This document shows positions 45,157-54,078 of a DNA stretch of 64,000 bases, in pieces. The position numbers were made by a program, and so were the translations under genes. This DNA comes from Candidatus Bathyarchaeota archaeon. GTDB lineage: Archaea; Thermoproteota; Bathyarchaeia; Bathyarchaeales; Bathycorpusculaceae. The stretch is from positions 62,001 to 126,000 of the forward strand of contig JAMDCQ010000003.1 in NCBI GenBank assembly GCA_023488905.1, in the 5' to 3' direction. Under the pieces are notes generated by a model. That model made no database searches. It was not told the DNA's origin and saw only the letters and a program-made list of their open reading frames with translations. The stretch's first letter is position 1. Each line of letters opens with the position of its first letter.

Positions 45157-47334
45157 TTATCGTTTAATTTTAGCTTTTCTTTGGACAGTAATATCAAAAG
45201 CATAGTGCATATAGAGGTCTTCACTAACAGGCACCCAATAAGCATCCCAAACAACGCCAAGCCACTCAATCTCTAAATGCTGAGCCTTTTGCGTCGCCCA
45301 CAAATTCGGCGCTAAACACCATGGACAAGGCGATTCACGCCGACCCCAAGTAGTAAAACAAGTCTGTCCAGGAACGGCCCCAACTTCAACCGCTTTCATG
45401 TTTGAAGCAACTATCTCTCGGGTGCTGGGTTTAAGCAAAAGAGCAACACATGGAAAAGCATCCAAAAGCACCTGATTTAATTGAATCTTTTCCTGTATGC
45501 TGGCAGCTAATTTTTTACGCTCCGTTACATCTCTAACTACACTCAGTATTGCTTGTTTTCCTTGATACATTACGAGGCTTTGACTAATTTCAACAGGGAT
45601 ACCGCGGCCATCTTTTGTCGTGTAGACAGTTGCATAAACTTTGGATGATTCAGCAATGGTATCCTTGAAAATCTTGAGAATCTCTTGATGACCAAGATTC
45701 TTGTCTAAATCAAAAACATCCATGGATAGCAGTTCCTCGCGGGAGTAACCATACGTTTTTGTTGCAGCGTTGTTAACGTCTATGAATTTTGAGTTATAGT
45801 CAATTACCCAGACTGTATCATTCATGCAATTGATTAATTCTCGGTAGTTTGCCTCGCTGTCACGCAGTGACTTTTCAGATTTCAAACGTTCAGTTACATC
45901 ATTATAAACGGCGACAACATTGCCATTGGGAAGCTTGTAAACCCAGTTTTCTCTCCAGTTAACATTCCGTTTGCCCTGGTATAGACTTGTTGGCAGAAAT
46001 TCAGATTTCCCAGTTTGATATACACGTTGAAGAGCGCTAAGCAAACCCAAATCGTCAACTCTTTGGAAAACATTTGTTAACCGTTTACCAAGAATCTCTT
46101 CCTTGGATAAACCCTCGATTTTCTCGGCAGTCTGGTTAATGTCCACAAAAACAAAATCAACCCCATCGTCAACCGCCTGGTAAACTGCTACCCCACTTGG
46201 AATAGTATTAAACAATTGACGGTACTTTTCTTCTGCTTTTTTGCGTTCGGTTACGTCTTCAGTCATTAGCACGAAATAACTCTTCTCTGGACTATACACA
46301 AGAAACGAAAACCATCTATTGCGAATATTGGAGTAGTATTCAAGTCTAGCTTCCATCCCGATGGCCACTTTGTATAGAGCAGTCATCAAAGAAGGCTGTT
46401 TTTCTATATCCAAAAATACTTCTGTTGCTCTTTTTCCCAATGCCTGTTTATTTAAACCAAGCATCGAAAGAAAAGGTTCATTTGCAAAGAGGATTACAAA
46501 ATCTTTAGGATGCCCATCAGGATCAAAAAGAATTCTGTTATAAGAAAAACCATCATTCATGTTGGCAAACAAGTAATCGAACTGTCGGGCATCAGGTTTG
46601 AACTCTTGCTCTTTTGGTTCTACAGCAGAAAACCATGCGGCATCAAAGTAGTTCTGTGCAAGTTCCACAAAACTGCTATTGTTTGACCACACGATAGGTG
46701 TTTCCTTGCAATCAGTGAAAGTTGCAGTTGTTAGAAACGCTTCTTTGCCATCGTAGATTCGGAAACATATTGAAAGAGGCATCTTTGTGTATCTGATTTC
46801 AAAGGAATGTTTTTTCTCTAGCGCAATAACATCCTTGGGCATTGTTAGCCTATTTGATTGGTCTGTAAGAACCCTCACGATAATGCCCCTCTTGAGGGCG
46901 TTCTCTACTGTTTCGTCGTTAAGCAACCAAGGAAGAAGTCGTTTTTGGGATAACATTACGTTTATGGTTTTTTGTGTTTTTTCTACTGCTTTCTGTAGCC
47001 GGAGAGTGAGCGCGTCGCCTTCTGGAATTAAAACGAAAGCGTAATTTTGCTCGCTTGAATCCACTGGTTTTTCAATTTGCTTACATTTTCCATATAGTTC
47101 AATTGTTCGTTGGAGTAACTCGTTAGTTTCCTTTTCTTTACGCTTGAACAAAATGAGCAGTGCATCTTGGAGCGGAAGAGGACGGTATTTTGTTGGGGAG
47201 GATATTATTCGCTCAATAATTCCGAGGTGTTCAAGGACTAGAATTGCCCGATATGCTTCCGGTCTAGATAATCCCGAGTTTTGCGAGATTTCTCGAATTG
47301 AGGAACAACCTATTTGCAACAGGGTAAGGAACAC
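45157..47334 (-). CDS. TrmB-type regulator fused to PAS domains
   Basis: At least 725 residues. N-terminal TrmB winged helix (about 1-65), a TrmB/PLD-like domain (about 100-240), then PAS domains (about 262-380, 385-490 and 500-620). The last domain has a Cys-rich PAS variant (CFTTWGRRESPCPWCLAP), as in some redox or metal PAS types. It has no kinase domain, so it is likely a one-component regulator with several sensors. Coding sequence continues upstream to 47394 (ENVDTLIALGLNGSQARVFL), but without ATG, GTG or TTG there; the GTG at 47334 would cut the helix. Start unclear. Confidence 0.8.
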   Translation of the reverse strand: MFLTLLQIGCSSIREISQNSGLSRPEAYRAILVLEHLGIIERIISSPTKYRPLPLQDALLILFKRKEKETNELLQRTIELYGKCKQIEKPVDSSEQNYAFVLIPEGDALTLRLQKAVEKTQKTINVMLSQKRLLPWLLNDETVENALKRGIIVRVLTDQSNRLTMPKDVIALEKKHSFEIRYTKMPLSICFRIYDGKEAFLTTATFTDCKETPIVWSNNSSFVELAQNYFDAAWFSAVEPKEQEFKPDARQFDYLFANMNDGFSYNRILFDPDGHPKDFVILFANEPFLSMLGLNKQALGKRATEVFLDIEKQPSLMTALYKVAIGMEARLEYYSNIRNRWFSFLVYSPEKSYFVLMTEDVTERKKAEEKYRQLFNTIPSGVAVYQAVDDGVDFVFVDINQTAEKIEGLSKEEILGKRLTNVFQRVDDLGLLSALQRVYQTGKSEFLPTSLYQGKRNVNWRENWVYKLPNGNVVAVYNDVTERLKSEKSLRDSEANYRELINCMNDTVWVIDYNSKFIDVNNAATKTYGYSREELLSMDVFDLDKNLGHQEILKIFKDTIAESSKVYATVYTTKDGRGIPVEISQSLVMYQGKQAILSVVRDVTERKKLAASIQEKIQLNQVLLDAFPCVALLLKPSTREIVASNMKAVEVGAVPGQTCFTTWGRRESPCPWCLAPNLWATQKAQHLEIEWLGVVWDAYWVPVSEDLYMHYAFDITVQRKAKIKR

Positions 47335-47596
47335 ACGTGCTTGGGAACCGTTTAATCCGAGTGCGATTAGGGTATCTACATTTTCAACTATAATTCGTGC
47401 CCGCCCCGTTCAACTACTGGTTTAACCCTCTTACTACTTAACATTTTCTAGCTTGTTGGTTCATTTTGCACCAACTACGCTTTATAGTTTAATAATGATG
47501 ATTTTATTGTGTGGAAAGCTGTTAGGAAACCGCTTGCAAAGAAAAGCATATAGAGAAAGTTCAGCCCCGATAAATTTGTAAAGGAGAGGTGAAAAA

Positions 47597-48094
47597 GTGG
47601 ACGATTTAGATAAAAAGATTCTCCAATTGTTAACAGTAGGCATTAGCTCTTATGAGGATTTAGCTCGCAGTTGTAACGTAACACGAAATACTGTGTACCG
47701 TCGAATTGCAGCTTTAGAAAAAAAAGGCATAATAAAAAACATAATCAGGTGTAATGTCGATTTTGGTCAACTGGAGATTACCCCCGTCTGTGTATCGATT
47801 AAACTTGCACAGGCAGACATAGACAAAGCGTGTTGTTTATTGAGTGCTCACAAAAATGTTAGACTGCTTCTGCGGTCGTTTGGTGATCACAATCTTAACC
47901 TTCTTGCGTTTTGCCCAAAAGGGAAAGAAGGAGAAATAATTCAAAGCATTACCTCAATCTTGGAAAATTTTTCTACAACTTGTATTGATATTTCGGTTGG
48001 TTTTGTTTGGGAAAAAACAGACTTAACGTCAATTGAGGATCAATTTACATTTGAGGAAAAAATAAGTGGCGTTATTGAAAAAAATATCCGCTAA
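47597..48094 (+). CDS. Lrp/AsnC-family regulator
   Basis: 165 residues, GTG start behind AAAGGAGAGGTG. N-terminal helix-turn-helix (DLARSCNVTRNTVYRRIAAL, about 20-41) and a C-terminal RAM-like domain (about 65-150). Family members form dimers or octamers and respond to amino acids. It lies divergent from the TrmB-PAS gene and may share its promoter region. Confidence 0.85.
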   Translation: MDDLDKKILQLLTVGISSYEDLARSCNVTRNTVYRRIAALEKKGIIKNIIRCNVDFGQLEITPVCVSIKLAQADIDKACCLLSAHKNVRLLLRSFGDHNLNLLAFCPKGKEGEIIQSITSILENFSTTCIDISVGFVWEKTDLTSIEDQFTFEEKISGVIEKNIR

Positions 48095-48568
48095 TTATTT
48101 CGCTACTACTTCTTTCTTTAGATCAACCAATACGAAGTACTTTAGGTTCTGATCGTTAGCCATTTTACCGATAACATCCACAAACAAGTCTGGAAAAGTC
48201 TTAAGCCATAACCTATAAGAATCCCGTATTGTGGTATCTGAAGTGCCCAGTTTATCAGCTAATTCACCTTGCTTCTTAACCGAACCATACCTATAACCCA
48301 ACAGATAAAACAAACCACCCACAACCCACTTAGATTTTCTTCCGTTGAAAAAAGAAAATTTCCTCTTGTATGTCTGATTAATTATTTGAATTGACTCTTT
48401 AGCAACTTGGTCAGCAATCGATTTGTTATCCCACAGGACATGAGACGCTACAATTATTTCTTCTTTAGGTATCCGGCTCAGTACACTCATCGAATATTCC
48501 TTCATGCGAGAATACTGTAACTCGGCTTTTGGCAGGGTTATCATTACCGCGTGATATAATTGGCTCAT
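48095..48568 (-). CDS. TFB-like protein with a single cyclin box
   Basis: About 157 residues from the ATG at 48568. The C-terminal part (about 70-150) matches a TFIIB/TFB cyclin repeat: GRKSKWVVGGLFYLLGYRYG, then QGELADKLGTSDTTIRDSYR. The Zn-ribbon, B-reader and first cyclin repeat are missing. It could be a truncated TFB, or a regulator built from one cyclin box. It touches the stop of the Lrp gene (convergent, no gap). Confidence 0.6.
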   Translation of the reverse strand: MSQLYHAVMITLPKAELQYSRMKEYSMSVLSRIPKEEIIVASHVLWDNKSIADQVAKESIQIINQTYKRKFSFFNGRKSKWVVGGLFYLLGYRYGSVKKQGELADKLGTSDTTIRDSYRLWLKTFPDLFVDVIGKMANDQNLKYFVLVDLKKEVVAK

Positions 48569-48657
48569 TTTTGACCCCAATTTTGGGGCAAAAGACCACT
48601 ACGATGCAAAGAATACTATTTTTTGTGCAATGTATAGTGAAAATGTAACTTGCTTAA

Positions 48658-48891
48658 TTTACAGATTTTAGCTATTATAGTAGTGTTACCCAGAGGAGCA
48701 CTAAAAGTGAGTGGGTTTTTGCAGTTCTCTATGTTGGAAAGAAAGGAACTCCTGTTAAGACAGCAAAGAGCATATCTGAATTAGCAGATGTGTTAATTCA
48801 AGGATTAAATATTGACAGTTCTAGCCTCCAAAAAATGTTAACCAGAAACTGCTATGAATCCAAGAACTGGACTTTCAAAACAAAAGCCTAA
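48658..48891 (+). pseudogene. Degraded ORF upstream of arginine decarboxylase
   Basis: A 77-residue frame after a TAA at 48655, with protein-like sequence (EWVFAVLYVGKKGTPVKTAK, then LADVLIQGLNID). It has no ATG, GTG or TTG start before this core, so it is probably a remnant. It ends 38 nt before the decarboxylase ATG. Function unknown. Confidence 0.4.
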
Positions 48892-48928
48892 TAAATGTAT
48901 TCAGCAATCCATATTTTCCGACACCAAA

Positions 48929-49498
48929 ATGATACCGAAGTACTTCTTTTTCACAAAAGGAGTTGGCAAACACAAAGAACAACTCCAATCTTTTGAATTA
49001 GCACTACGCGACGCAGGCATCCAAATGTGCAACCTAGTCAGCGTATCCAGCATCGTCCCACCAGGCTGCCAACTCGTCAGCCGTGAAAAAGGCCTCAAAA
49101 TGATCCACCCCGGCGAAATCACATTCGTCGTCATCGCACGCAACGCAACCAACGAACCTCACCGCCTAGTCGCATCCAGCGTCGGCGTAGCTATACCATC
49201 TGGCAAAAACCAATACGGCTACCTCAGCGAGCACCACAGCTTCGGCCAAACAGATGAAACTGCAGGCGACTACGCAGAAGACCTCGCTGCAACCATGCTC
49301 GCAACAACCATGGGCATCCAATTCGACCCCGAAACCGCCTGGGATGAACGCAAAAAAATCTTCAAAACCACCGGCTTAATCATCAAAACCGACAACACCA
49401 CCCAATCCGCAGCAGGCGACAAAAACGGACTCTGGACCACAACCGTCGCAGCCGCAGTGCTAGTGCCTGAAGAAAACGGCTACACCACAAAAGAGTAA
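48929..49498 (+). CDS. pdaD: Pyruvoyl-dependent arginine decarboxylase
   Basis: The ATG at 48929 is preferred over the longer frame. 189 residues. The self-cleavage site is seen in [10 protein letters not shown]: cleavage between Ser40 and Ser41 would form the pyruvoyl group. The active-site region [17 protein letters not shown] and the ATTMGI stretch follow. The enzyme makes agmatine from arginine as the first step of archaeal polyamine synthesis. Codon usage is strongly C-biased here. Confidence 0.93.
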   Translation: MIPKYFFFTKGVGKHKEQLQSFELALRDAGIQMCNLVSVSSIVPPGCQLVSREKGLKMIHPGEITFVVIARNATNEPHRLVASSVGVAIPSGKNQYGYLSEHHSFGQTDETAGDYAEDLAATMLATTMGIQFDPETAWDERKKIFKTTGLIIKTDNTTQSAAGDKNGLWTTTVAAAVLVPEENGYTTKE

Positions 49499-49565
49499 AG
49501 TTGGCTCAGCAAGTTACTTTCACGCTGACCTGTTTCTTTCTGTTTTACTTTCCATATGCTTAGAG

Positions 49566-50354
49566 CTAATTTTCTTTGAAGAACGATTCAAGCTTCGAGT
49601 TGCTTGCTTTGTGTAGTACCTGTGCGCATTTTTTGGGGTCAACTGCCTTAAACTCCAACCCCATCGACACCAGCAGCCGTTGCACGTCTTTGGCGAGGCT
49701 TGGCGCAGCTAAAATGGCGCGGACAGAGCGGCGGGTCTTGGCTTTTATGGGTTCGATGTATTTTGCCAGTTGCAACACGTTTTCTTTTGATGCGGTTCGG
49801 CGTTTGACTTCGACTATGACAAGTTTGCCGTCTTTGTCTTCGCCGTAGATGTCCACAAATCCAGGTTCCACATGTTTTTCCCAGCTTATCGGTTTGAATC
49901 CTTCTTCAAGCAGCTCCGGCTTGAGCAAGATTGCCCGATGCATATCGTCTTCGCTTGCATGCAACAGAAACTCGCCCGAATCAGCCAAGTTAAGGGCGGA
50001 AGCCATCAGGATTTCTGTGAAATCAACTTTGACGGTTTCTCTGGGTTTCTGTCTTACACCGTGAACTTCCAGCTTTTCGCCTTTGACCTCGACGTGGAAG
50101 ACGCTGCCTGAAGGCTGCCAATTCACAGGTTCATACCCAGTTGGGCGATGAACAAGCAGAGAACCGTCAGATTTTATGATTAAGAGGCGTTCGCCGTACT
50201 CCAATGTTGAGTTTGCTCTGCCTGCATAGTGTACGTGGCAGTTGCCTGCGACCACAAGCGTTCTGCGTTGGGCGAAAGCTTTCTCTATCAGGGCAGATGC
50301 TTCCGCCAAAGACGGGTACGTTAAGACCGAGATTTTGTTTTTAGGTGAGTGCAA
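49566..50354 (-). CDS. nucS: NucS/EndoMS endonuclease
   Basis: 262 residues. The N-terminal DNA-binding domain (1-120) and nuclease domain (about 130-230) are present. The catalytic motif is GFVDIYGED, then LVIVEVKRR, with the Asp, Glu and Lys expected of the RecB-like fold. The end, KLESFFKEN, may be a short PCNA-binding tail. NucS cuts mismatched or branched DNA in mismatch repair. It faces the methyltransferase gene head to head. Confidence 0.93.
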   Translation of the reverse strand: MHSPKNKISVLTYPSLAEASALIEKAFAQRRTLVVAGNCHVHYAGRANSTLEYGERLLIIKSDGSLLVHRPTGYEPVNWQPSGSVFHVEVKGEKLEVHGVRQKPRETVKVDFTEILMASALNLADSGEFLLHASEDDMHRAILLKPELLEEGFKPISWEKHVEPGFVDIYGEDKDGKLVIVEVKRRTASKENVLQLAKYIEPIKAKTRRSVRAILAAPSLAKDVQRLLVSMGLEFKAVDPKKCAQVLHKASNSKLESFFKEN

Positions 50355-50420
50355 ACTTGTTCAGCCAACGTATTTATGGCGGAGCTTGGGTACATAAGAA
50401 TTCTTGAAGGAACCACACCT

Positions 50421-50969
50421 ATGGCTTGGACAAGCAAGCGCAAAGTCATGCATGCCTACGACGTCACCGCAGAAATGTATGATGAACGCTACTCAAAAGA
50501 GCAACAGCGAAAATATAGAAAAACGTTTGAAAACGTTGAGGTTTTGGTCACTACGGTCTTGGATGTTGGGTGCGGTTCAGGATTGTTCTTCAGCCAAGTC
50601 GCATCAAAAGCGGAAATGGTTGTGGGCGTAGATGTTTCATTCAAGTTGCTAAAAAAAGCCAATGAGCAAGCTAAGGCGTTTGGGAATGTTTTTGTTTTGC
50701 AGGCGGATGCTGACCATATGCCTTTCCGCGATGGCGTTTTTGGCGGGGTTTTTGGGTTTACGGTGCTTCAGAACATGCCCAAACCAGCCCAAACACTCTG
50801 CGAACTCCGAAGAGTTGTCCAAGTCAGCGGCAAAATTGTGGTTACTGGGCTGAAGAAGGCGTTTCGGCTCGAGGAATTCATGGATTTGCTTGAGGGCAGC
50901 GGAATGAAAATCGCCGCTTTCGCAGATGAAGAGACAATAAACTGCTATGTCGCCGCCTTAACGGCTTAA
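50421..50969 (+). CDS. Class I SAM-dependent methyltransferase
   Basis: I chose the ATG at 50421, preceded by GAAGGA; an upstream frame to 50349 is possible. 182 residues. SAM motif I VLDVGCGSGLF (near 43), motif II VGVDVS, then DADHMPFRDGVF and GVFGFTVLQNMPKP. The substrate is unknown; UbiE/Erg6-like enzymes have this form. Its end overlaps the next gene by 12 nt. Confidence 0.75.
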   Translation: MAWTSKRKVMHAYDVTAEMYDERYSKEQQRKYRKTFENVEVLVTTVLDVGCGSGLFFSQVASKAEMVVGVDVSFKLLKKANEQAKAFGNVFVLQADADHMPFRDGVFGGVFGFTVLQNMPKPAQTLCELRRVVQVSGKIVVTGLKKAFRLEEFMDLLEGSGMKIAAFADEETINCYVAALTA

Positions 50970-52238
50970 CAGTTGCACATCCGCCACTTCACCCGTGTCC
51001 GCCCAAACCCCAACTGCCGCCATGTTGATTCCACCTGAATATGCTTTGTCTAGCTGCATCACTACGTACCAGTATGGGACAAGCGCCACGGAGTTGCCGC
51101 GTGGATGGGGCAGGAGTTGCACGGACACAAGATCTTGGGCGTTGAAGTCGCTGGTTTGGGTGCCGTTTAAGGTCCAAGTCATGGCGGCTATGTAGTTTTT
51201 GGCGGTGGCGATGGCTTGGTTTTGGTTTATGTTTAGGTTTGTGTTGCCGATAGTGAAGAGGAAGTATCCGTCTGTTAGCGCTGTGAGGACGCCTTTGTCG
51301 AAGGTCATTCGAAGACTCTTGGCTGGGAAGTCGATGCCGCCTTCGGTGTACATCCAGAGAAATTCGGCTACGTTGCCTTGGATGGTGATTTGGAGTTTCA
51401 TGCTGTCCGAAACCACAGTTGTGACGTTTCCGCTGGTTTGGTTGACTGTTGCAAGTAGGTTGCTCATTTCGGTGAGGTATGCATCGCCAGAGTAGGTTTG
51501 GTATCGGTTGAGGGCTGCTTTGGCGGCGTCAAGTGCGCTGCTGGATGGGTTTTGGGTTAGGATGGGTGTGCCTGCTGAGGTGGTGAGTTGGTAGCGGCTG
51601 AGACGGTTCTCTCTGAAGCGGAAACTCGCCTCCAAATCGCTGTTTGCGGCTGTGAGGCTATATTTGAGGACTTCCTCGGCGACATCGAAGTCTTCCCTGT
51701 ACTCCAACGTGTTGCTCAAAAGTGTGACTCTGTATTGTTTGGCTTCAAGTTGGGTTACGTTGCGTAGAAAGTCGGCGACTTTGCTTGTGCCGATTCCCCA
51801 TGAGAGCAGATGTTGGTTCTCCGCTTCGAGGTTGCTTTGTTCCTCTGCCAACCGCGACAACTCAATATACTGGATGATGCCAAAGCTGGAGAGAAGCAAC
51901 ACCAAAACCATCAACGCGGCGAAGGCTGCTTTCCATTTGCGCGTCATCTTTTTTGGGCGTCTGGTTTCGAGTTCGGGGGCTTCTTGGACGCCTTTCATGG
52001 CGCTGACGGTGGCTTTGCCGAAGCTCGAGAGTTGATATTGACCATCGCCTGTTTTGCTGATTAATTCGCCGAGGCTCTCAAGATGATAAGTTAAATGCGA
52101 ACTGGATACGCCGACGAGCTCCACCATCTCCATAAACGAAAGAGGCTTATCGTTTAGCATCCGCAGAATTTGGCGCCTAACAGGATGCTTGAGCGATTTG
52201 AACATAATGGAGTAGATTTCCTCTTCACGGTTACCCAT
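50958..52238 (-). CDS. Membrane-tethered ArsR-type HTH protein
   Basis: 426 residues. An N-terminal winged helix (about 5-80; HPVRRQILRMLNDKPLSFME and SSSHLTYHLESLGEL) is followed by a membrane helix (about 104-126). A coil and an exterior C-terminal domain (about 150-426) follow, with sequons. So the DNA-binding part is inside and the sensor part outside. This is an archaeal one-component membrane sensor. The ligand is unknown; no other gene in the operon gives a hint. Confidence 0.75.
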   Translation of the reverse strand: MGNREEEIYSIMFKSLKHPVRRQILRMLNDKPLSFMEMVELVGVSSSHLTYHLESLGELISKTGDGQYQLSSFGKATVSAMKGVQEAPELETRRPKKMTRKWKAAFAALMVLVLLLSSFGIIQYIELSRLAEEQSNLEAENQHLLSWGIGTSKVADFLRNVTQLEAKQYRVTLLSNTLEYREDFDVAEEVLKYSLTAANSDLEASFRFRENRLSRYQLTTSAGTPILTQNPSSSALDAAKAALNRYQTYSGDAYLTEMSNLLATVNQTSGNVTTVVSDSMKLQITIQGNVAEFLWMYTEGGIDFPAKSLRMTFDKGVLTALTDGYFLFTIGNTNLNINQNQAIATAKNYIAAMTWTLNGTQTSDFNAQDLVSVQLLPHPRGNSVALVPYWYVVMQLDKAYSGGINMAAVGVWADTGEVADVQLLSR

Positions 52239-52309
52239 GCATTAACCAGCCGCTAAAGCAGTATTGGCGATGTGACGGTATAAAACTTGCCGAAACAGAT
52301 CAAGCAATG

Positions 52310-52643
52310 CCTAAACTATTGGAAGGGGATTTAGGTTTTTTCTGCGTTAAATCTGCCTTGTTGGGTTTTTGTTTTTTCATTAGTTGTTGTTGCAGAGAAG
52401 CCCCTATACACAACAACAACCAACAGGCTGCGTTTTTTCGCCTGTTTTTTGATTGGCTGATGGGTGTGTTTGCTGTTTGGTTGTGGGTTGCACCACAAGC
52501 AGCAGTAGCTTACCAATCAGAAGTGAAGGGATAGTTGCGATTTCTCTACTAGACCCCCCTATTTAAAGGCGCATACAAAACAGTATCCGCAAGCATAGCA
52601 GGGGCTTGTTGCTCTCACAGAGGACCCCTCCCCCTATAAAAAG
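52310..52643 (-). repeat. Composite intergenic repeat, copy B
   Basis: On the minus strand: head 1 at 52643-52603 (CTATAGGGGGAGGGG-like, then GTGAGAGCAACAA), head 2 at 52570-52533 (TTTAAATAGGGGGG, then TCGCAACT), body with CCACAACCA (52486-52478) and tail-like GTATAGGGGCTTCTCTGCAAC (52410-52390). It has the order of copy A at 42991-43225, but in the opposite orientation. The 479-bp gap from 52239 holds no convincing gene. Confidence 0.65.
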
Positions 52644-52717
52644 AAAAAATTCAGAGCCACTGAAAGGGCATTAGCTCTTTATACAGGCACAGCGCTTATT
52701 CTATTAGGAGCATTTTT

Positions 52718-53806
52718 ATGGTACAAGTTGGAGAAAACGCACCCAACTTCACCCTGCCAGACACAGAAAACCGAGCCCGAACCCTAAAAGAATTCCTCGC
52801 CCAAAAAGCTGTACTATTCTTCTGTGTTGACGCGTTCACATCTAACGCCACCAAAGAACTCTGCCAATTCCGAGACGCCACAAGCAGCCTCACCAACCTA
52901 AAAGCCCAAATCGTCGGCATAGACCCAAAATCCCCCGCAGCAAACAAGCGCCTAGCCGAAAAACACCGCTTACACTTCCCCATCCTAAGCGACTCCAGAG
53001 GCGAAGTTGCCCACGCATACGGGTTGGATGCGCCTAAGCGGGCGGTGTTTGTGCTTGACGAGGGCGGCGTGGTGGCTTATCGATGGGTTGCTCAAGACGC
53101 GGTGGGTGATCCTGATTATGGAGCCATCGCCCAAATCCTGCAGGCTGCACCAAAACTGCATGCGGAGCTTGCTGTGCCCAGTGTTATTACGGTTTCGAGG
53201 CAGGTTGGCAGCGGCGGAGACGAAATCGCACGGGAAGTCGCCAAACTTCTAGGCTGGTCCTACTTCGACAAAACCTTGATGGTGGAGGTGGGCAGAGAAG
53301 TCGGAGTCTCAGAGGAAGACATCGTGGATTTCTGTGAGGACACATACAAAGTGCAGACATTGGTGGACAAGATGCTGCTACGAAAGAAACCCGCCAAGCA
53401 ATCCTTCACCATAAAAGACAACGCCCACATAAGAAAAACCCTCGAAGAAGAACACTGCCTAAGCACAATCCAAACCGTCATCAACAACCTCGCCAGCAGA
53501 GGCAAAACCATAATCGTCGGCAGAGGCGGGCAAGCGATACTCAAGCATAAGCTGGGCGTGTTGCATGTGCGGATTGTTGCGCCTAAAGCGGTCAGGGTTG
53601 AGAGGGTCAAGCAGAGTGAAGGGCTAACTCAGCAAGAGGCGCAGAGGCTGGTTGAAGAAAACGACAAAGCCACAGCCGAATACCTGCAGCGCTTCTACTG
53701 CATCGACTGGGAAGACCCCACAAACTACGACATAATCCTAAACACAGCTAAGCTTGATTTGAGGGCGGCGGCGCTAATGATTGCACAGGCAGTATCCCAG
53801 ACATAG
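52718..53806 (+). CDS. Peroxiredoxin-like domain fused to a cytidylate-kinase-like domain
   Basis: 362 residues. The first ~150 residues have the peroxiredoxin fold (GENAPNFTLPDTENRARTL to PKRAVFVLDEGGVVAYRW). The peroxidatic Cys, in the usual x-C-T-K-E, reads N-A-T-K-E (FTSNATKELCQFRD), so it is lost; only the second Cys remains. Residues about 158-362 match the cytidylate-kinase-like family: P-loop ISRQVGSGGDEIAREVAK-like (TVSRQVGSGGDEIA) and IIVGRGGQAIL. Such a fusion is unusual. It may be a kinase with a redox or protein-binding module. Confidence 0.85.
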   Translation: MVQVGENAPNFTLPDTENRARTLKEFLAQKAVLFFCVDAFTSNATKELCQFRDATSSLTNLKAQIVGIDPKSPAANKRLAEKHRLHFPILSDSRGEVAHAYGLDAPKRAVFVLDEGGVVAYRWVAQDAVGDPDYGAIAQILQAAPKLHAELAVPSVITVSRQVGSGGDEIAREVAKLLGWSYFDKTLMVEVGREVGVSEEDIVDFCEDTYKVQTLVDKMLLRKKPAKQSFTIKDNAHIRKTLEEEHCLSTIQTVINNLASRGKTIIVGRGGQAILKHKLGVLHVRIVAPKAVRVERVKQSEGLTQQEAQRLVEENDKATAEYLQRFYCIDWEDPTNYDIILNTAKLDLRAAALMIAQAVSQT

Positions 53807-53861
53807 TCGGTAATTTTCCCTAATTGGCAGGTCATGGGGGTGTTTTGTTTTTTGTTTTAGA

Positions 53862-53998
53862 AGTTGCTGTGGACCCCTCTTATTTCATCTTCTTCCAGCG
53901 GGCTTGGCGGTTTTGTCTGTCTTGTTTTCTACGCTTGGGATGCATTGCTTGCGGGTTGGTTGTGGGGTTTTCCTCAAGTTGAACCGCAGCTATCCAGC
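53862..53998 (-). repeat. Composite repeat body and tail, partial copy C
   Basis: On the minus strand it starts near 53998 and has CCACAACCA (53965-53957), then a tail (53898-53862) 36/37 identical to 43189-43225. No TATA heads are seen upstream of it. Copies A and C both encode W-K-K-M-K-stop in one frame just before the tail's G-run. Confidence 0.7.
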
Positions 53999-54078
53999 TG
54001 ATTAGTCAATGTTTCTTGACGAAAACGCTCTTAAAGCGACAGGTTCTTTAGGCGTAGCGATAGACTGAGGCGAGATAG

